Shown one piece after another: positions 1 through 7,221 of a stretch of DNA of 34,738 nucleotides; the stretch's first letter is position 1; each line of letters starts with the position of its first letter. The notes under the pieces were generated by a model, which was not told the origin of the DNA, ran no database searches, and worked only from the letters and a program-made list of their open reading frames with translations. Both the position numbers and the translations under genes were made by a program. The DNA is from an uncultured Dialister sp. GTDB lineage: Bacteria; Bacillota; Negativicutes; Veillonellales; Dialisteraceae. The DNA lies in the NCBI GenBank assembly GCA_900543455.1, contig UQRR01000012.1, positions 1-34,738 of the forward strand. The letters are read 5' to 3'.

Positions 1-207
1 TGATTACGTTTGAAAGCCTCGATTGAATGAGAAATTAGAAATGAGAAATGCGAAATGGTGGTGCGGCGCATAAAAATCAGAAGCGCCGCGGAGATTTGAA
101 ATGAGCGATTCTCTCGTATCGTAAACCTAATCCCTAGCTACTAATCCCTAGCTACTAATTCCTAGTCACTAGTCCCCAGCTACCAGTCACTAGTCACTAG
201 TCACCAG
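1..207. repeat. Composite intergenic repeat, window edge to DMT gene stop
   Basis: No gene is seen. The stretch is one copy of the composite repeat, cut by the window edge. It runs: TTGATTACG-type box and GAAAGC, AAATGAG-type heptads (about 26-57), a GGCGC/GCGCC hairpin (about 62-90), then a heptad array at 127-210 (CTAATCC, CTAGCTA, CTAGTCA, CCAGTCA). The array supplies the stop codon of the neighbouring minus-strand transporter. A near-identical copy lies at 28619-28797. Confidence 0.8.
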
Positions 208-1092
208 TCACTGATGCAAACTCACCACGCCGACGGCAGCGATGATGAGTGCCATACCGAGAAGCTCGAAGAAGCCGAAGTCCTGCCCGAAGATAGCGAA
301 GGCGAGGAGAATGGAGGAGAGCGGCTCTAAGGCTGCGATGATACTGGCTTCAGCAGGTGAAATATATTTCGTACTTCCCAGATAGAGGACGAAGGAACAG
401 ATCGTACCCACGATGACCACGAAAAGGAAGGCCAGGCTGACGGGTAGATCCACCGTGCCGGTGAAGGGAAAGAGCCCCATGAAGGGCAGGAAAGAGAGCC
501 CCGCGATGACCATGCCCCAGCCCACGACGATGGGCGCGCCGTACCTCCTGATCATACCGACCGGCTCTACCGTATAGAGCGCGCACGCCACCGCAGCCAG
601 CAGTCCCCAGAAGAGTGCCTTTTCAGACAGCGCGAGACTGCCAAAATTTCCATGTGTCGCGATGAGCACGGTCCCCACGAAGGCAAAGGCCGTGCAAAAA
701 ATTTCCACCAGGCGCGGCAGCCGCCTCTCTGAGAGGCAGTACCAGAAGATGATGAGGATCGGCATCAGATATTCCAGAACCGTTGCCGTCGGCGCATTGC
801 TGTACTTGATGGCAGCAAAATAGCCGTACTGCGTCCAAATCATTCCCAGCATGCCAAAGACCAGGATCCGTATCCGGTCTTTTTTATTTTGCCATATCGG
901 CCAGATGCTCGTTTGCCCCGTCAATGAAAAAATAAAAAGGAGCAGCACACCGGCCGACAACAGCCGGCAGAAGGTCAGCCACTCCGGGGAGATGTCGCGG
1001 TTCACGAGCAGGTACTGCCCCGCGATCCCGCTCGCCCCCCAGCAAAGCGCGCCCAGCGCGCACTGCAGGATGCCTTTGATCCGAGTATTCAA
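208..1092 (-). CDS. DMT-family transporter (two EamA domains)
   Basis: An inner-membrane drug/metabolite transporter of the EamA type, which usually exports amino acids or related metabolites; the substrate cannot be told. The 294 residues hold about ten hydrophobic segments in two halves. The first has the conserved start with ALCWGASGIAGQYLL, and the second starts near VPLG-like VEPVGMIRRYG and ends with the EAS..ALEPLSS..A..FGQ signature. I chose a TTG start at 1092 because GGAGG lies 5 bases upstream and the product begins LNTRIKGILQ. The reading frame is open for 41 more codons upstream, but that part is encoded by repeat DNA and would precede the first membrane segment. The stop codon TGA lies inside a heptad array. 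It looks monocistronic. Confidence 0.9.
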   Translation of the reverse strand: MNTRIKGILQCALGALCWGASGIAGQYLLVNRDISPEWLTFCRLLSAGVLLLFIFSLTGQTSIWPIWQNKKDRIRILVFGMLGMIWTQYGYFAAIKYSNAPTATVLEYLMPILIIFWYCLSERRLPRLVEIFCTAFAFVGTVLIATHGNFGSLALSEKALFWGLLAAVACALYTVEPVGMIRRYGAPIVVGWGMVIAGLSFLPFMGLFPFTGTVDLPVSLAFLFVVIVGTICSFVLYLGSTKYISPAEASIIAALEPLSSILLAFAIFGQDFGFFELLGMALIIAAVGVVSLHQ

Positions 1093-1467
1093 TGTGTCCT
1101 CCGAGGGGGAAATGGGTTCAATGGGTTGGCTCAAGGGGCGTGCCGCCCCTTGATTGTGTATGAACGCTTTGTCCGAATGAGGAATGAGGAATGGTGGTGC
1201 GGCGCATCTCGTCATCCTGAGCGGAGAAAAACGTCGTGTGTTAGGAAATGGCTTATCTGAAACAGGAGAACTGAGTCGAAGGATCTAAGCGCCGCGGAGT
1301 ATAAATGGGCGATGCCTGAAAGTCTCTTGATAGCAAGTTTCCCATGTAGCGTTTCCAAACATCGACCGCCTGATCGCGAACGAAAAAGATTTCTCGCTGG
1401 CGCTCGAAATGACGATACGAGAGAGTCCCTAATCCCTAGCCACTAGCTACCAGTCACTAGTCACCAA
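1093..1467. repeat. Intergenic mosaic with nested repeat elements
   Basis: No gene is seen. It contains GAATGAG heptads near 1177-1193 and a GGTGCGGCGC/GCGCCGCGG hairpin. The loop of that hairpin has been replaced by another element (1207-1286), which starts TCGTCATCCTGAGCGG and ends GAGTCGAAGGATCT. Next is a 119-bp element (1307-1425) ending in a GAGCGCCAGCGAGAAATC-type sequence, read on the minus strand. Last is a heptad array (1428-1470) reaching the stop codon of the deacetylase gene. Confidence 0.75.
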
Positions 1468-2313
1468 CTATTTCAGATCCCTGTAATTCACGACCTTCAC
1501 GGCTTTATCCGCGATCATCCGTCTCACCTTCGGCGAGACGATCGCCTGCATCTCCGCTTCGAAGTCATGCTCCCAATCGCAGGCGGGAATGAGCCGCGAA
1601 TTATCCGTGCCGGGATGCATCATGACCTCCGTCGTGCCGGGGCGCAGATCCTTCAGGATATGCAGGAAATGCCCTTCATGCACCGCTTCGCCTGCCACGA
1701 TGCCCTCGAAATGATCCGGCACGCGGAAATGACGGCGCTTCGCCTTCCAGAGGGAGAACTCCGACAGCGTGAAGAGCCCGAGGCGGCCGATGAGCTGCCC
1801 CATACCGGCAAAAGCCGTGAAGAGCGGCGTCCGGGAGATACGCACGGCGTCAAGATGCAGCGACGCGGCGACATCGAGCGAGATATCGATCACCCCCGGC
1901 AGCATGTGCATGTGCTGGTGACTGTCGACATGCGTCAAGGGAAGACCGGTCCTTTCCATTTTCGCAGCCTGCGCCATGAGCTCACGCCGTACATCCTCCA
2001 TGGCAATCTGCCCCTTAAGAAAATGCTTCACAAATTCGACGTGGTTATCAAAAAAGACACCCTCTTTGGTCACGAGCGAGGGAATATCCTTCGCTTCGCA
2101 TACAGGAAATCCGTTCACGAGCGTCAGATGGATGCCGACGCCCAGCTCGGGGTGACATCTGGCCACCTCGACGGCATCATCAAAGGCCTTGCCGCCCGGC
2201 ATGAGCGTCGCAGAGCGCAGACAGCCCTCCTCCACGCAGCGCTTGACGGCCTGATCGATAAGAACATGCCGGCCAAAGTCGTCGGCATTGACAAGAAGTT
2301 GATAGTTTGGCAT
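1468..2313 (-). CDS. ChbG/HpnK (YdjC-like) carbohydrate deacetylase
   Basis: A cytoplasmic metal-dependent deacetylase of the YdjC fold. Family members remove acetyl groups from N-acetylated sugars or oligosaccharides; the substrate here is unknown. The 281 residues show the family metal-site motifs in order: NADDFG at 9-14 (D11/D12), GIHLTL at 60-65 (H62), and THVDSHQHMHMLP at 127-139 (several histidines). An AAAGGA ribosome site precedes the ATG at 2313. It is not next to a chitobiose or hopanoid operon, so the usual context clues are missing. The TAG stop is the last codon before a heptad array (1428-1470). Length is normal for the family (about 250-290). Confidence 0.9.
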   Translation of the reverse strand: MPNYQLLVNADDFGRHVLIDQAVKRCVEEGCLRSATLMPGGKAFDDAVEVARCHPELGVGIHLTLVNGFPVCEAKDIPSLVTKEGVFFDNHVEFVKHFLKGQIAMEDVRRELMAQAAKMERTGLPLTHVDSHQHMHMLPGVIDISLDVAASLHLDAVRISRTPLFTAFAGMGQLIGRLGLFTLSEFSLWKAKRRHFRVPDHFEGIVAGEAVHEGHFLHILKDLRPGTTEVMMHPGTDNSRLIPACDWEHDFEAEMQAIVSPKVRRMIADKAVKVVNYRDLK

Positions 2314-2618
2314 AAAAGTCCTTTATAAATATGAGTTCAGGGTTCAGGGTTCAGGGTTGTGGTGGCGGCTTCGCCGCAGTATAAATAGTAACGATGCCTG
2401 AAGGTCTCTTGCTGGCAGGCTTCCCGTTTGGGGTCTCCTGCCATCGACCGCCTGACTGCGGATGACAAAGATTTCTCGCTTCGCTCGAAATGACGATACG
2501 GGAGTCTGATGTCTACCAGTCACTAGTCACTAGTCACTAGCATACTACCCGATTATACCATTTTCACGCAAGAAAAACCCTCGAAGCGCTCACTCCGGGG
2601 GTTTCGTGTATTTCAGAT
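2314..2618. repeat. Composite intergenic repeat upstream of the deacetylase gene
   Basis: No gene is seen. Three GGTTCAG heptads occur at about 2335-2356. A short GGCGGCTTCGCCGC hairpin follows, then an element (2391-2504) shared with 1307-1425, 33292-33410 and 34283-34400. A heptad array lies at 2511-2548. The corA-like gene's terminator fills 2572-2606. Confidence 0.75.
2572..2606 (-). terminator. Rho-independent terminator of corA-like gene
   Basis: Read on the minus strand just after the stop: AAACCCCCGGA, a loop, then a matching TTCGAGGGTTT arm (about ten pairs with one mismatch and one G-U), followed by TTTTTC. Its position 13-50 bases after the CorA-like stop fits a real terminator. 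Confidence 0.7.
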
Positions 2619-3569
2619 TCAGAGCATATCCTTCCGCCACAGAATGAAGGTGACGACAAGGGTCAAAAGGATACCGATCAGGATGACGCCGACAAAGCCG
2701 AAGGGCGACTCCTCGAAGGGGACAGGGACATTGATGCCCCAGAGGCTGTAGATCAAGGTCGGGATCGCCAGGATAATGGTGACAGACGTCAGGAATTTCA
2801 TGATCTGCGAAAGACGGTTCGAGATGATGGAGGAGAAAGAGTCCATCATGCTCATCAGAATGTTGGTATAGATCTCCGCCATTTCGAGCGCCTGCTTATT
2901 TTCGATGATGACATCTTCCAGCAGGTCCTCATCCTCTTCATACATTTTGAGGAGCGAGTGCAGCGGACTGTTTCGAAGCCGCATCAGACGTTCCATCACG
3001 TTTTCATTCGCATGCAGGGCGAAGTTGAAGTACGTCAGAGATTTCTGCAGCTCGAGCATACGGAAGAGCTCCTTGTTCTGCAAGGACTTTCTGACCTGCG
3101 TCTCGATGACATCGGTCTGCTTGTAGATCTGCTGCAGGAAATACAGGAAGGAAGAGGAGGCTTGCGAAAGGATCTGGAAAAGGAAGCGCGTCTTCTTGTA
3201 CGTCTGGAAAGAAGTGAATGAGTTATTCAGGAATTTCTGAATGACTGTATTCGGCTCCAGACAGACCGTGATGAAATACTGGCGCGTGATGAAGATGCCA
3301 AGCGGCAGTGCATCATACGCATCCGTCTCAAGGACGACCGGGGTATTCACGACGACGAAGATATAGTCGTCTTCAAGCTCGACATGAGAACGTTCTTCTC
3401 TATCGAGGGCGGTCTGGAGGGAATCAACGGGAATGCCCGTCAGCTCATTGATCCTGACCAGCTCCTCCAATGTCGGTGCCGCGGCATTGATCCAGGACCC
3501 TTTTTCCAGCTGTTCCAGCGGAACGGCGGACAGAACATGATTTTCATTATGTTTGTATGCCTGTATCAT
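2619..3569 (-). CDS. corA: CorA-family divalent cation channel/transporter
   Basis: Inner-membrane CorA-like protein for Mg2+ (or Co2+/Ni2+) uptake, pentameric in the family. The 316 residues have a long acidic, helical N-terminal cytoplasmic part and two C-terminal membrane helices (about 261-279 and 290-310). The family GMN loop is GIN at 278-280, in SLWGINVPVP, a variant seen in Gram-positive homologues. The start at 3569 has GGGAGGG upstream. A promoter with near-consensus boxes and a short structured leader precede the gene (separate entries), and a terminator follows it, so it is a single-gene unit. Selectivity cannot be read from the sequence. Confidence 0.92.
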   Translation of the reverse strand: MIQAYKHNENHVLSAVPLEQLEKGSWINAAAPTLEELVRINELTGIPVDSLQTALDREERSHVELEDDYIFVVVNTPVVLETDAYDALPLGIFITRQYFITVCLEPNTVIQKFLNNSFTSFQTYKKTRFLFQILSQASSSFLYFLQQIYKQTDVIETQVRKSLQNKELFRMLELQKSLTYFNFALHANENVMERLMRLRNSPLHSLLKMYEEDEDLLEDVIIENKQALEMAEIYTNILMSMMDSFSSIISNRLSQIMKFLTSVTIILAIPTLIYSLWGINVPVPFEESPFGFVGVILIGILLTLVVTFILWRKDML

Positions 3570-3587
3570 GGCGACCCTCCCTTCTAT

Positions 3588-3636
3588 CCGGAAGCATCCG
3601 GTGACCGATCCTTGCTGCCCACGGTCTGCTGTGGGC
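3588..3636 (-). promoter_or_regulatory. Structured 5' leader of corA-like gene
   Basis: Two hairpins lie between the predicted transcription start and the ribosome site: GCCCAC/GTGGGC (3617-3636, 6 bp, loop 8) and CCGGA/TCCGG (3588-3601, 5 bp, loop 4). The second ends about 10 bases before the GGGAGGG site. The leader is too short for an M-box and shows none of its conserved sequence. Function unknown. Confidence 0.45.
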
Positions 3637-3647
3637 TATCCTTACTA

Positions 3648-3676
3648 AATATAGTCAGAAAATCTTCCCCTGTCAA
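3648..3676 (-). promoter_or_regulatory. Sigma-70 promoter of corA-like gene
   Basis: On the minus strand TTGACA (3671-3676) and TATATT (3648-3653) are separated by exactly 17 bases. The predicted start is near 3641, giving a leader of about 70 bases. Confidence 0.8.
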
Positions 3677-3957
3677 TGAGAATCAATGGCAATCGGCAAA
3701 TTTTACGTGGAATTGACGGGGGATAGCGGATTCAGGGGCTAGTGACTAGTGACTGGTGACTGGTAGCTAGGGATGAGTGGCTAGGGATTAGGTTTGCGAT
3801 ACGAGAAAACCGCTAGTTTCAAACCTCCGCGGCGCTTCCATTTTTTTATGCGCCGCACCACCACCGTTGAACCTTCTGAACCTATAGAACCTGCTGAACC
3901 TCTTTCGCACGTAATCAAGAGACGAGCCGCCCCACGGGCTAACCCTGAACTCCTCAT
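3677..3957. repeat. Composite intergenic repeat downstream of the YgiC-like gene
   Basis: No gene is seen. A heptad array at 3739-3792 (AGTGACT, GGTGACT, GGTAGCT, AGGGATG, AGGGATT) is followed by a GCGGCGC/GCGCCGC hairpin (about 3828-3857). Then comes a nonamer array at 3866-3901 (GTTGAACCT, TCTGAACCT, ATAGAACCT, GCTGAACCT). The GGGCTAACCC end lies next to the stop of the ligase gene. Confidence 0.8.
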
Positions 3958-5253
3958 TTAATACAGCACCGGTATCCAGTACGCTTCATTTCCTGCGATG
4001 CGTTCATCGCTGAAGCGGGCATAGAGCGCAGAGGGCGTATCGCCCAGCATGAAACAGGAGAGGGTCACATAGCCTTCCATGATGCCGACATCCGTCTTCG
4101 TGATGATCTTCTGCTGCGGGACGCAGCGCTGTACGAGATTCGAATCGCTGTCCCGCGCCACCACATAGTCATCGCTGTCGATTTTCTTCCGGTAGATCTT
4201 CTCCCCGCGGCCATTGATGATCTCGATCCCGCGCCCTTCACGGCCCCAGATGGGCTTTCTGATCCAGAGAGAATCCTCGGGCATATCTCCGAGCTTAAAA
4301 TCACGCTGGAAATAGCTCTCCGGAAGGTAGGTGCGGATGATCTCCTTCTCCTTCTCCGTGAAGAAGGAGGGGCTCTTTTCCATCAGCGCATAGATGAGCG
4401 CCTGAAAACCCTTCGACTGCATGATGAGCGACTCCGGCGGATTCATCATATGGAATTTTCCCGCCTTGTACCCATCCATCAAAAGCTCTCCCAGAGAGGA
4501 CGCATCCTGATCCGCCGTCTCTTCGATGAGGATCTCCATCGGATGCATGCGATAGAGGAAGGAGACGGTCCTCCCGTCAGGAAGCGCGAGGCTTCCGTCC
4601 TCCATCACCGCCAGATGGTAGAAGGACTCGAAGACGATGGTGTCTCGGAGCGAGGGATCGATCGCATCCTGCATCGCCTGCATGAGGAAGCGCGTCGTCC
4701 CGAGATCCTCCACGTAGTCATCGAAGCACGAAAACAGCACCGGATGCGCGAGCAGCTCCTCGCGGCTCTTTCCGCCTGAGCAGCGAAGGAAAATATCCTT
4801 CATCCAGCTCCGCAAACGATCCCACTCGCCTTCATTCGGATCCTCTTTGAAGAAATACCGCGCCGCGACACCATTCGCATAGTAGGCCTCGATCTCCGCG
4901 CATGGCGTGTCCGCATTGATCTCCACCATCTGGATCCGCCCCGACTGATCCATCACGTAGTCAAAGCGCGAGAGCCAGCTCGGAAGATCCTTCATCGCAT
5001 TGCCTTCGTGAAGGTACCTTCGCATCTTCTTCGGGATCTCCATCTCATCGAAAAATTCATCGCTCTGCGACTGAAAACGCCGGACGGCCTTTGCGAAGAT
5101 CGCATAGAGCGCCGCGCTCACCCGCCGGAGGAGATCCGCCTGTTTCTTCTCGATCACGAGCGGCAGATGCGTCGGATAGCGGAAGGGATAGCCCGGATAC
5201 TCGACATAGGGAAATATCGTCCGATCAATGTCATCCATGTACGTTTTTTCCAT
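3958..5253 (-). CDS. Glutathionylspermidine synthase-family ATP-grasp ligase (YgiC/YjfC-like)
   Basis: A cytoplasmic C-N ligase of the glutathionylspermidine synthetase C-terminal domain family (pre-ATP-grasp plus ATP-grasp). Visible signatures are MVEINADTPCAEIEAYY (substrate/Mg region, about residues 108-124), DSLWIRKPIWGREGRGIEII (ATP-grasp loop) and VQRCV with a final GNEAYWIPVLY. At 431 residues it is the YgiC/YjfC type, without the amidase domain of true Gsp synthetase, so the product is unlikely to be glutathionylspermidine; the substrate is unknown. The ATG shares one base with the TGA of the upstream lipoprotein (TGATG), which means translational coupling. The same pairing occurs with ygiB-ygiC and yjfM-yjfC in E. 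coli. Confidence 0.85.
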   Translation of the reverse strand: MEKTYMDDIDRTIFPYVEYPGYPFRYPTHLPLVIEKKQADLLRRVSAALYAIFAKAVRRFQSQSDEFFDEMEIPKKMRRYLHEGNAMKDLPSWLSRFDYVMDQSGRIQMVEINADTPCAEIEAYYANGVAARYFFKEDPNEGEWDRLRSWMKDIFLRCSGGKSREELLAHPVLFSCFDDYVEDLGTTRFLMQAMQDAIDPSLRDTIVFESFYHLAVMEDGSLALPDGRTVSFLYRMHPMEILIEETADQDASSLGELLMDGYKAGKFHMMNPPESLIMQSKGFQALIYALMEKSPSFFTEKEKEIIRTYLPESYFQRDFKLGDMPEDSLWIRKPIWGREGRGIEIINGRGEKIYRKKIDSDDYVVARDSDSNLVQRCVPQQKIITKTDVGIMEGYVTLSCFMLGDTPSALYARFSDERIAGNEAYWIPVLY

Positions 5254-5768
5254 CAGGAGGCACCTCCGCTTCTCACGCCCGCACCGCCAAAGCCGGTCTT
5301 GCCGCCGGCCGGCGCACTGACAGAGGTCTTGCCCGCGGGCGGCTGCCCCTGCTTCACCGCCGTCCCCGCCGCCGTCCCTGCGGCCGTCCCCGGTTGCTGG
5401 GTCTGCGTGTACGCCGGACGCTTGTCATTTAATACATTGCCCGTATTCCTGTCATAATGCCCCTGATAGCCGCCGATGCCATGAAAGAGGAAGTAACTCA
5501 TCAGCATCATCGGAAGGAGCGAGGACATCCCGGAAACGTAGTTCAAGTTATCATTTTCGTCACGGCGGAATGTGACCTCGTCCCCATTATCATACTTCGC
5601 CGTCTCTGTGCCATCCTCATTCTTGATGAGATGGTACGTGCGGCCATTCTCATCCGTCAGCGCCTCCCCCTTCGGCGCCTCCTGTCCGCAGCCCGCCAGC
5701 ATGAGCGGCGCACTGACTGCCGTAAAAGCCGCAAGGATCGCAGCCGTCTTCGAACTGATATGGATCAT
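5253..5768 (-). CDS. Putative lipoprotein, partner of the YgiC-like ligase
   Basis: 171 residues. The N-terminus is a lipoprotein signal: a basic start, a hydrophobic stretch, then LMLAGCG with the lipobox cysteine near residue 26. A charged domain with the phrases DENGRTYHLIKNEDG and YDNGDEVTFRRDEN follows. Next is a short hydrophobic segment (SSLLPMMLMSYFLFHGIGGY) and a Gly/Ala/Thr-rich low-complexity tail. I start at 5768, where AAGGAGG sits 7 bases upstream; the ORF extends ten codons further without a ribosome site. The gene overlaps the ligase by one base. The arrangement resembles YgiB-YgiC, but I do not recognise a named domain here. Confidence 0.75.
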   Translation of the reverse strand: MIHISSKTAAILAAFTAVSAPLMLAGCGQEAPKGEALTDENGRTYHLIKNEDGTETAKYDNGDEVTFRRDENDNLNYVSGMSSLLPMMLMSYFLFHGIGGYQGHYDRNTGNVLNDKRPAYTQTQQPGTAAGTAAGTAVKQGQPPAGKTSVSAPAGGKTGFGGAGVRSGGAS

Positions 5769-6140
5769 GATGGATCCTCCTTCTTTGGGTACAATCATTT
5801 CTTTTTATTATAGCATAGAGATACGGGGTTCAGGGTGAGCCCATAGGCGTGCTGCCCATGGATTGCAGATGAAAGCTCTGCTCGAATGAGAAATTAGAAA
5901 TGAGAAATGCGAAATGGTGGTGCGGCGCATAAATAATGAGGCGCCGCAGAGTATAAATAGGGCGATGCCCGCTTGAGACTTTAGATGTTAGACATTAGTC
6001 ATCAGAAGTCAGATGTCTGACGTCTGACAGCCTTTTAGTCTAGTCCCTAATTCCCAGTCACTAGTCACTAGTCGCCAACCACCCATCCCACGCAAAAAAG
6101 AGCCGTGATCTCTCACGACTCTTTCTCTTATACCGGCCGC
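5769..6140. repeat. Promoter region then composite intergenic repeat
   Basis: A TATAAT box on the minus strand (5807-5812) lies upstream of the lipoprotein gene; no good -35 is visible. From about 5826 a composite repeat begins: GGTTCAGGG end, ATGAGAA/ATTAGAA heptads (5887-5917), GGCGC/GCGCC hairpin, GGCGATGCCCG box, a small TCAGATGTCTGACGTCTGA palindrome (6010-6028), and a heptad array at 6037-6080. The DUF1659 terminator completes the gap. Confidence 0.7.
6093..6124 (-). terminator. Rho-independent terminator of DUF1659 gene
   Basis: On the minus strand AAAGAG(T)CGTGA pairs with TCACG(G)CTCTTT across a 4-base loop, followed by TTTTTT. It starts 16 bases after the DUF1659 stop codon. Confidence 0.85.
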
Positions 6141-6365
6141 TTATTCATCGGCAAGTTCACTGGTGACGACGCGGCGCAGGCCCTGAAGGGCGTGGGACTG
6201 CAGTCCCGCTGCCGCATGACCGGCATCCAAGAGCTGCTGATCCGTGGCATCCAGCTTCAGCTGGTTGAAATTGATATTTTTCACGGCCGCCTTGCCGTCA
6301 GCTTTGGTTCCGTTTTCGACACGGACCTGAAGTACGAGATCGGTCATTTTTGCTTTTGCAGTCAT
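6141..6365 (-). CDS. DUF1659-family small protein
   Basis: 74 residues, matching the DUF1659 pattern: a short beta-rich start (MTDLVLQVRVENG), then KNINFNQLKLDATDQQLLDAGHAAAGLQ, where the family has the ATDEQL..VA.ALASLQ phrase. Function is unknown in the family. In Firmicutes it is almost always beside DUF2922, which is the next gene upstream here (6669-6872). The two are unusually split by a 303-base repeat mosaic. Translation starts at 6365 with AAGGAAA upstream; a second ATG six codons in (MTDLV) is possible. Confidence 0.8.
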   Translation of the reverse strand: MTAKAKMTDLVLQVRVENGTKADGKAAVKNINFNQLKLDATDQQLLDAGHAAAGLQSHALQGLRRVVTSELADE

Positions 6366-6668
6366 AGAGATAGTTTCCTTTCTTCCTTTTTCAAATAGTT
6401 ACATGCAATCCCCTAGGGAAGGCTGATGGGTTCGGGCGTTACCGCGAGAAGTTTGAAAGCAGGGATGAGTAGCCAGGGATTAGTGGCTAGGGATCAGGGG
6501 TGCCGAGTGACTAGTGACTTGAATACTACCTTCGGGCATCGCCCCATATATATTCGCGGCGAAGCCGCCACCTTCATTCCTCATTCCTCATTCGAGCGAG
6601 GCTTTCATCCCCAATCAAAGGGCAGCACGCTCCGAGGGGCTAACCCTGAACCCGCTCCCCCGTTTCCT
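6366..6668. repeat. Composite repeat separating DUF2922 and DUF1659
   Basis: No gene is seen. A heptad array (6461-6521) is followed by the box TTCGGGCATCGCC, a GCGGCGAAGCCGCC palindrome (6559-6572), CATTCCT heptads (about 6574-6594), and the GGGGCTAACCCTGAACCC end next to the DUF2922 stop. Confidence 0.75.
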
Positions 6669-6872
6669 TTATTTCACTTCTTCGGTGGTGGTGGTGACGA
6701 CGGTGGCTTTTTCAAATCCGGTCACGGTCTCCCCGGAGGACGGAGAGAGAACGACCTGCAGTTTTTCCGCCGCTGTTCTGCATTCCTCCAGCGTAAGGCC
6801 CTCCTTGGGATCTGTGAGAGAGACCGTCATGGCTTTGCCGGAGGTGTTGAAAACGAGATTCAGTTTTTTCAT
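6669..6872 (-). CDS. DUF2922-family small protein
   Basis: 67 residues that fit DUF2922 closely: MKKLNLVFNTSGKAMTVSL at the start, then DPKEGLTLEECRTAAEKL in the middle and a GFEKATVVTTTTEEV end. The family is widespread in Firmicutes, of unknown function, and normally paired with DUF1659. An AAGGAAG ribosome site lies upstream of the ATG at 6872. After the stop comes the GGTTCAGGGTTAGCCCC end of a composite repeat, not a hairpin terminator. Confidence 0.85.
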   Translation of the reverse strand: MKKLNLVFNTSGKAMTVSLTDPKEGLTLEECRTAAEKLQVVLSPSSGETVTGFEKATVVTTTTEEVK

Positions 6873-6985
6873 AGCATTTCTTCCTTTCTGTAAGACGAAT
6901 ATTCAGAAGGTCGCCGGCCGGCTCACTTGCCCTTCTGTCTATATAGTGTGTTTCGGGGATGGAAATATTGTCGTTTCTTCGAAAA

Positions 6986-7041
6986 TAAAAAAAAAGGGCT
7001 GTGAAGAAATGAATCCTCATTTCTTCACAGCTCCTTTTTAT
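6986..7041. terminator. Strong bidirectional terminator-like hairpin
   Basis: A perfect 15-bp inverted repeat (GCTGTGAAGAAATGA at 6998-7012 and its complement at 7017-7031) has a 4-base loop. A-runs on the left and T-runs on the right give a T-tract on both strands. On the minus strand it lies between the 93-residue gene and DUF2922, so it could end the former or attenuate the latter. Confidence 0.8.
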
Positions 7042-7123
7042 TTTGCTTTCATTTGGTTCAGGGTTCAGGGCTCTCGTGGCGGCTTCGCCGCCTTTTTTTA
7101 GAAGATGGTATTTTCGTATCGCA

Positions 7124-7221
7124 GCCTTCCCCTCTAGGGGAAGGTGCCCGAAAGGGGCAGATAGGGTGACTATGGCATGAAAGACAGCTGGGATAAGATT
7201 TCCCGGTCACTCTTATGAGAG
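7124..7221. repeat. CCTTCCCC/GGGGAAGG hairpin element, diverged copy
   Basis: Begins with CCTTCCCC/GGGGAAGG, then CCCGAAAGGGGC and GATAGGG, ATGAAAGA and a GAGAGC end. Related copies lie at 9794-9910, 13875-14026, 14060-14170, 28887-28998 and 34437-34583. Confidence 0.65.

Noticed and set aside
127..210. CRISPR array or telomere-like repeat
   Set aside because: The units are contiguous degenerate 7-mers without spacers and occur at many internal positions. GGGATTA only superficially resembles telomeric repeats.
1093..1215. N-terminal 41-residue extension of the DMT transporter
   Set aside because: It is encoded by repeat DNA and lacks a ribosome site; TTG at 1092 has GGAGG at the right distance.
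3577..3660. M-box (Mg2+) riboswitch before the corA-like gene
   Set aside because: The leader is only about 70 bases and lacks the conserved M-box core.
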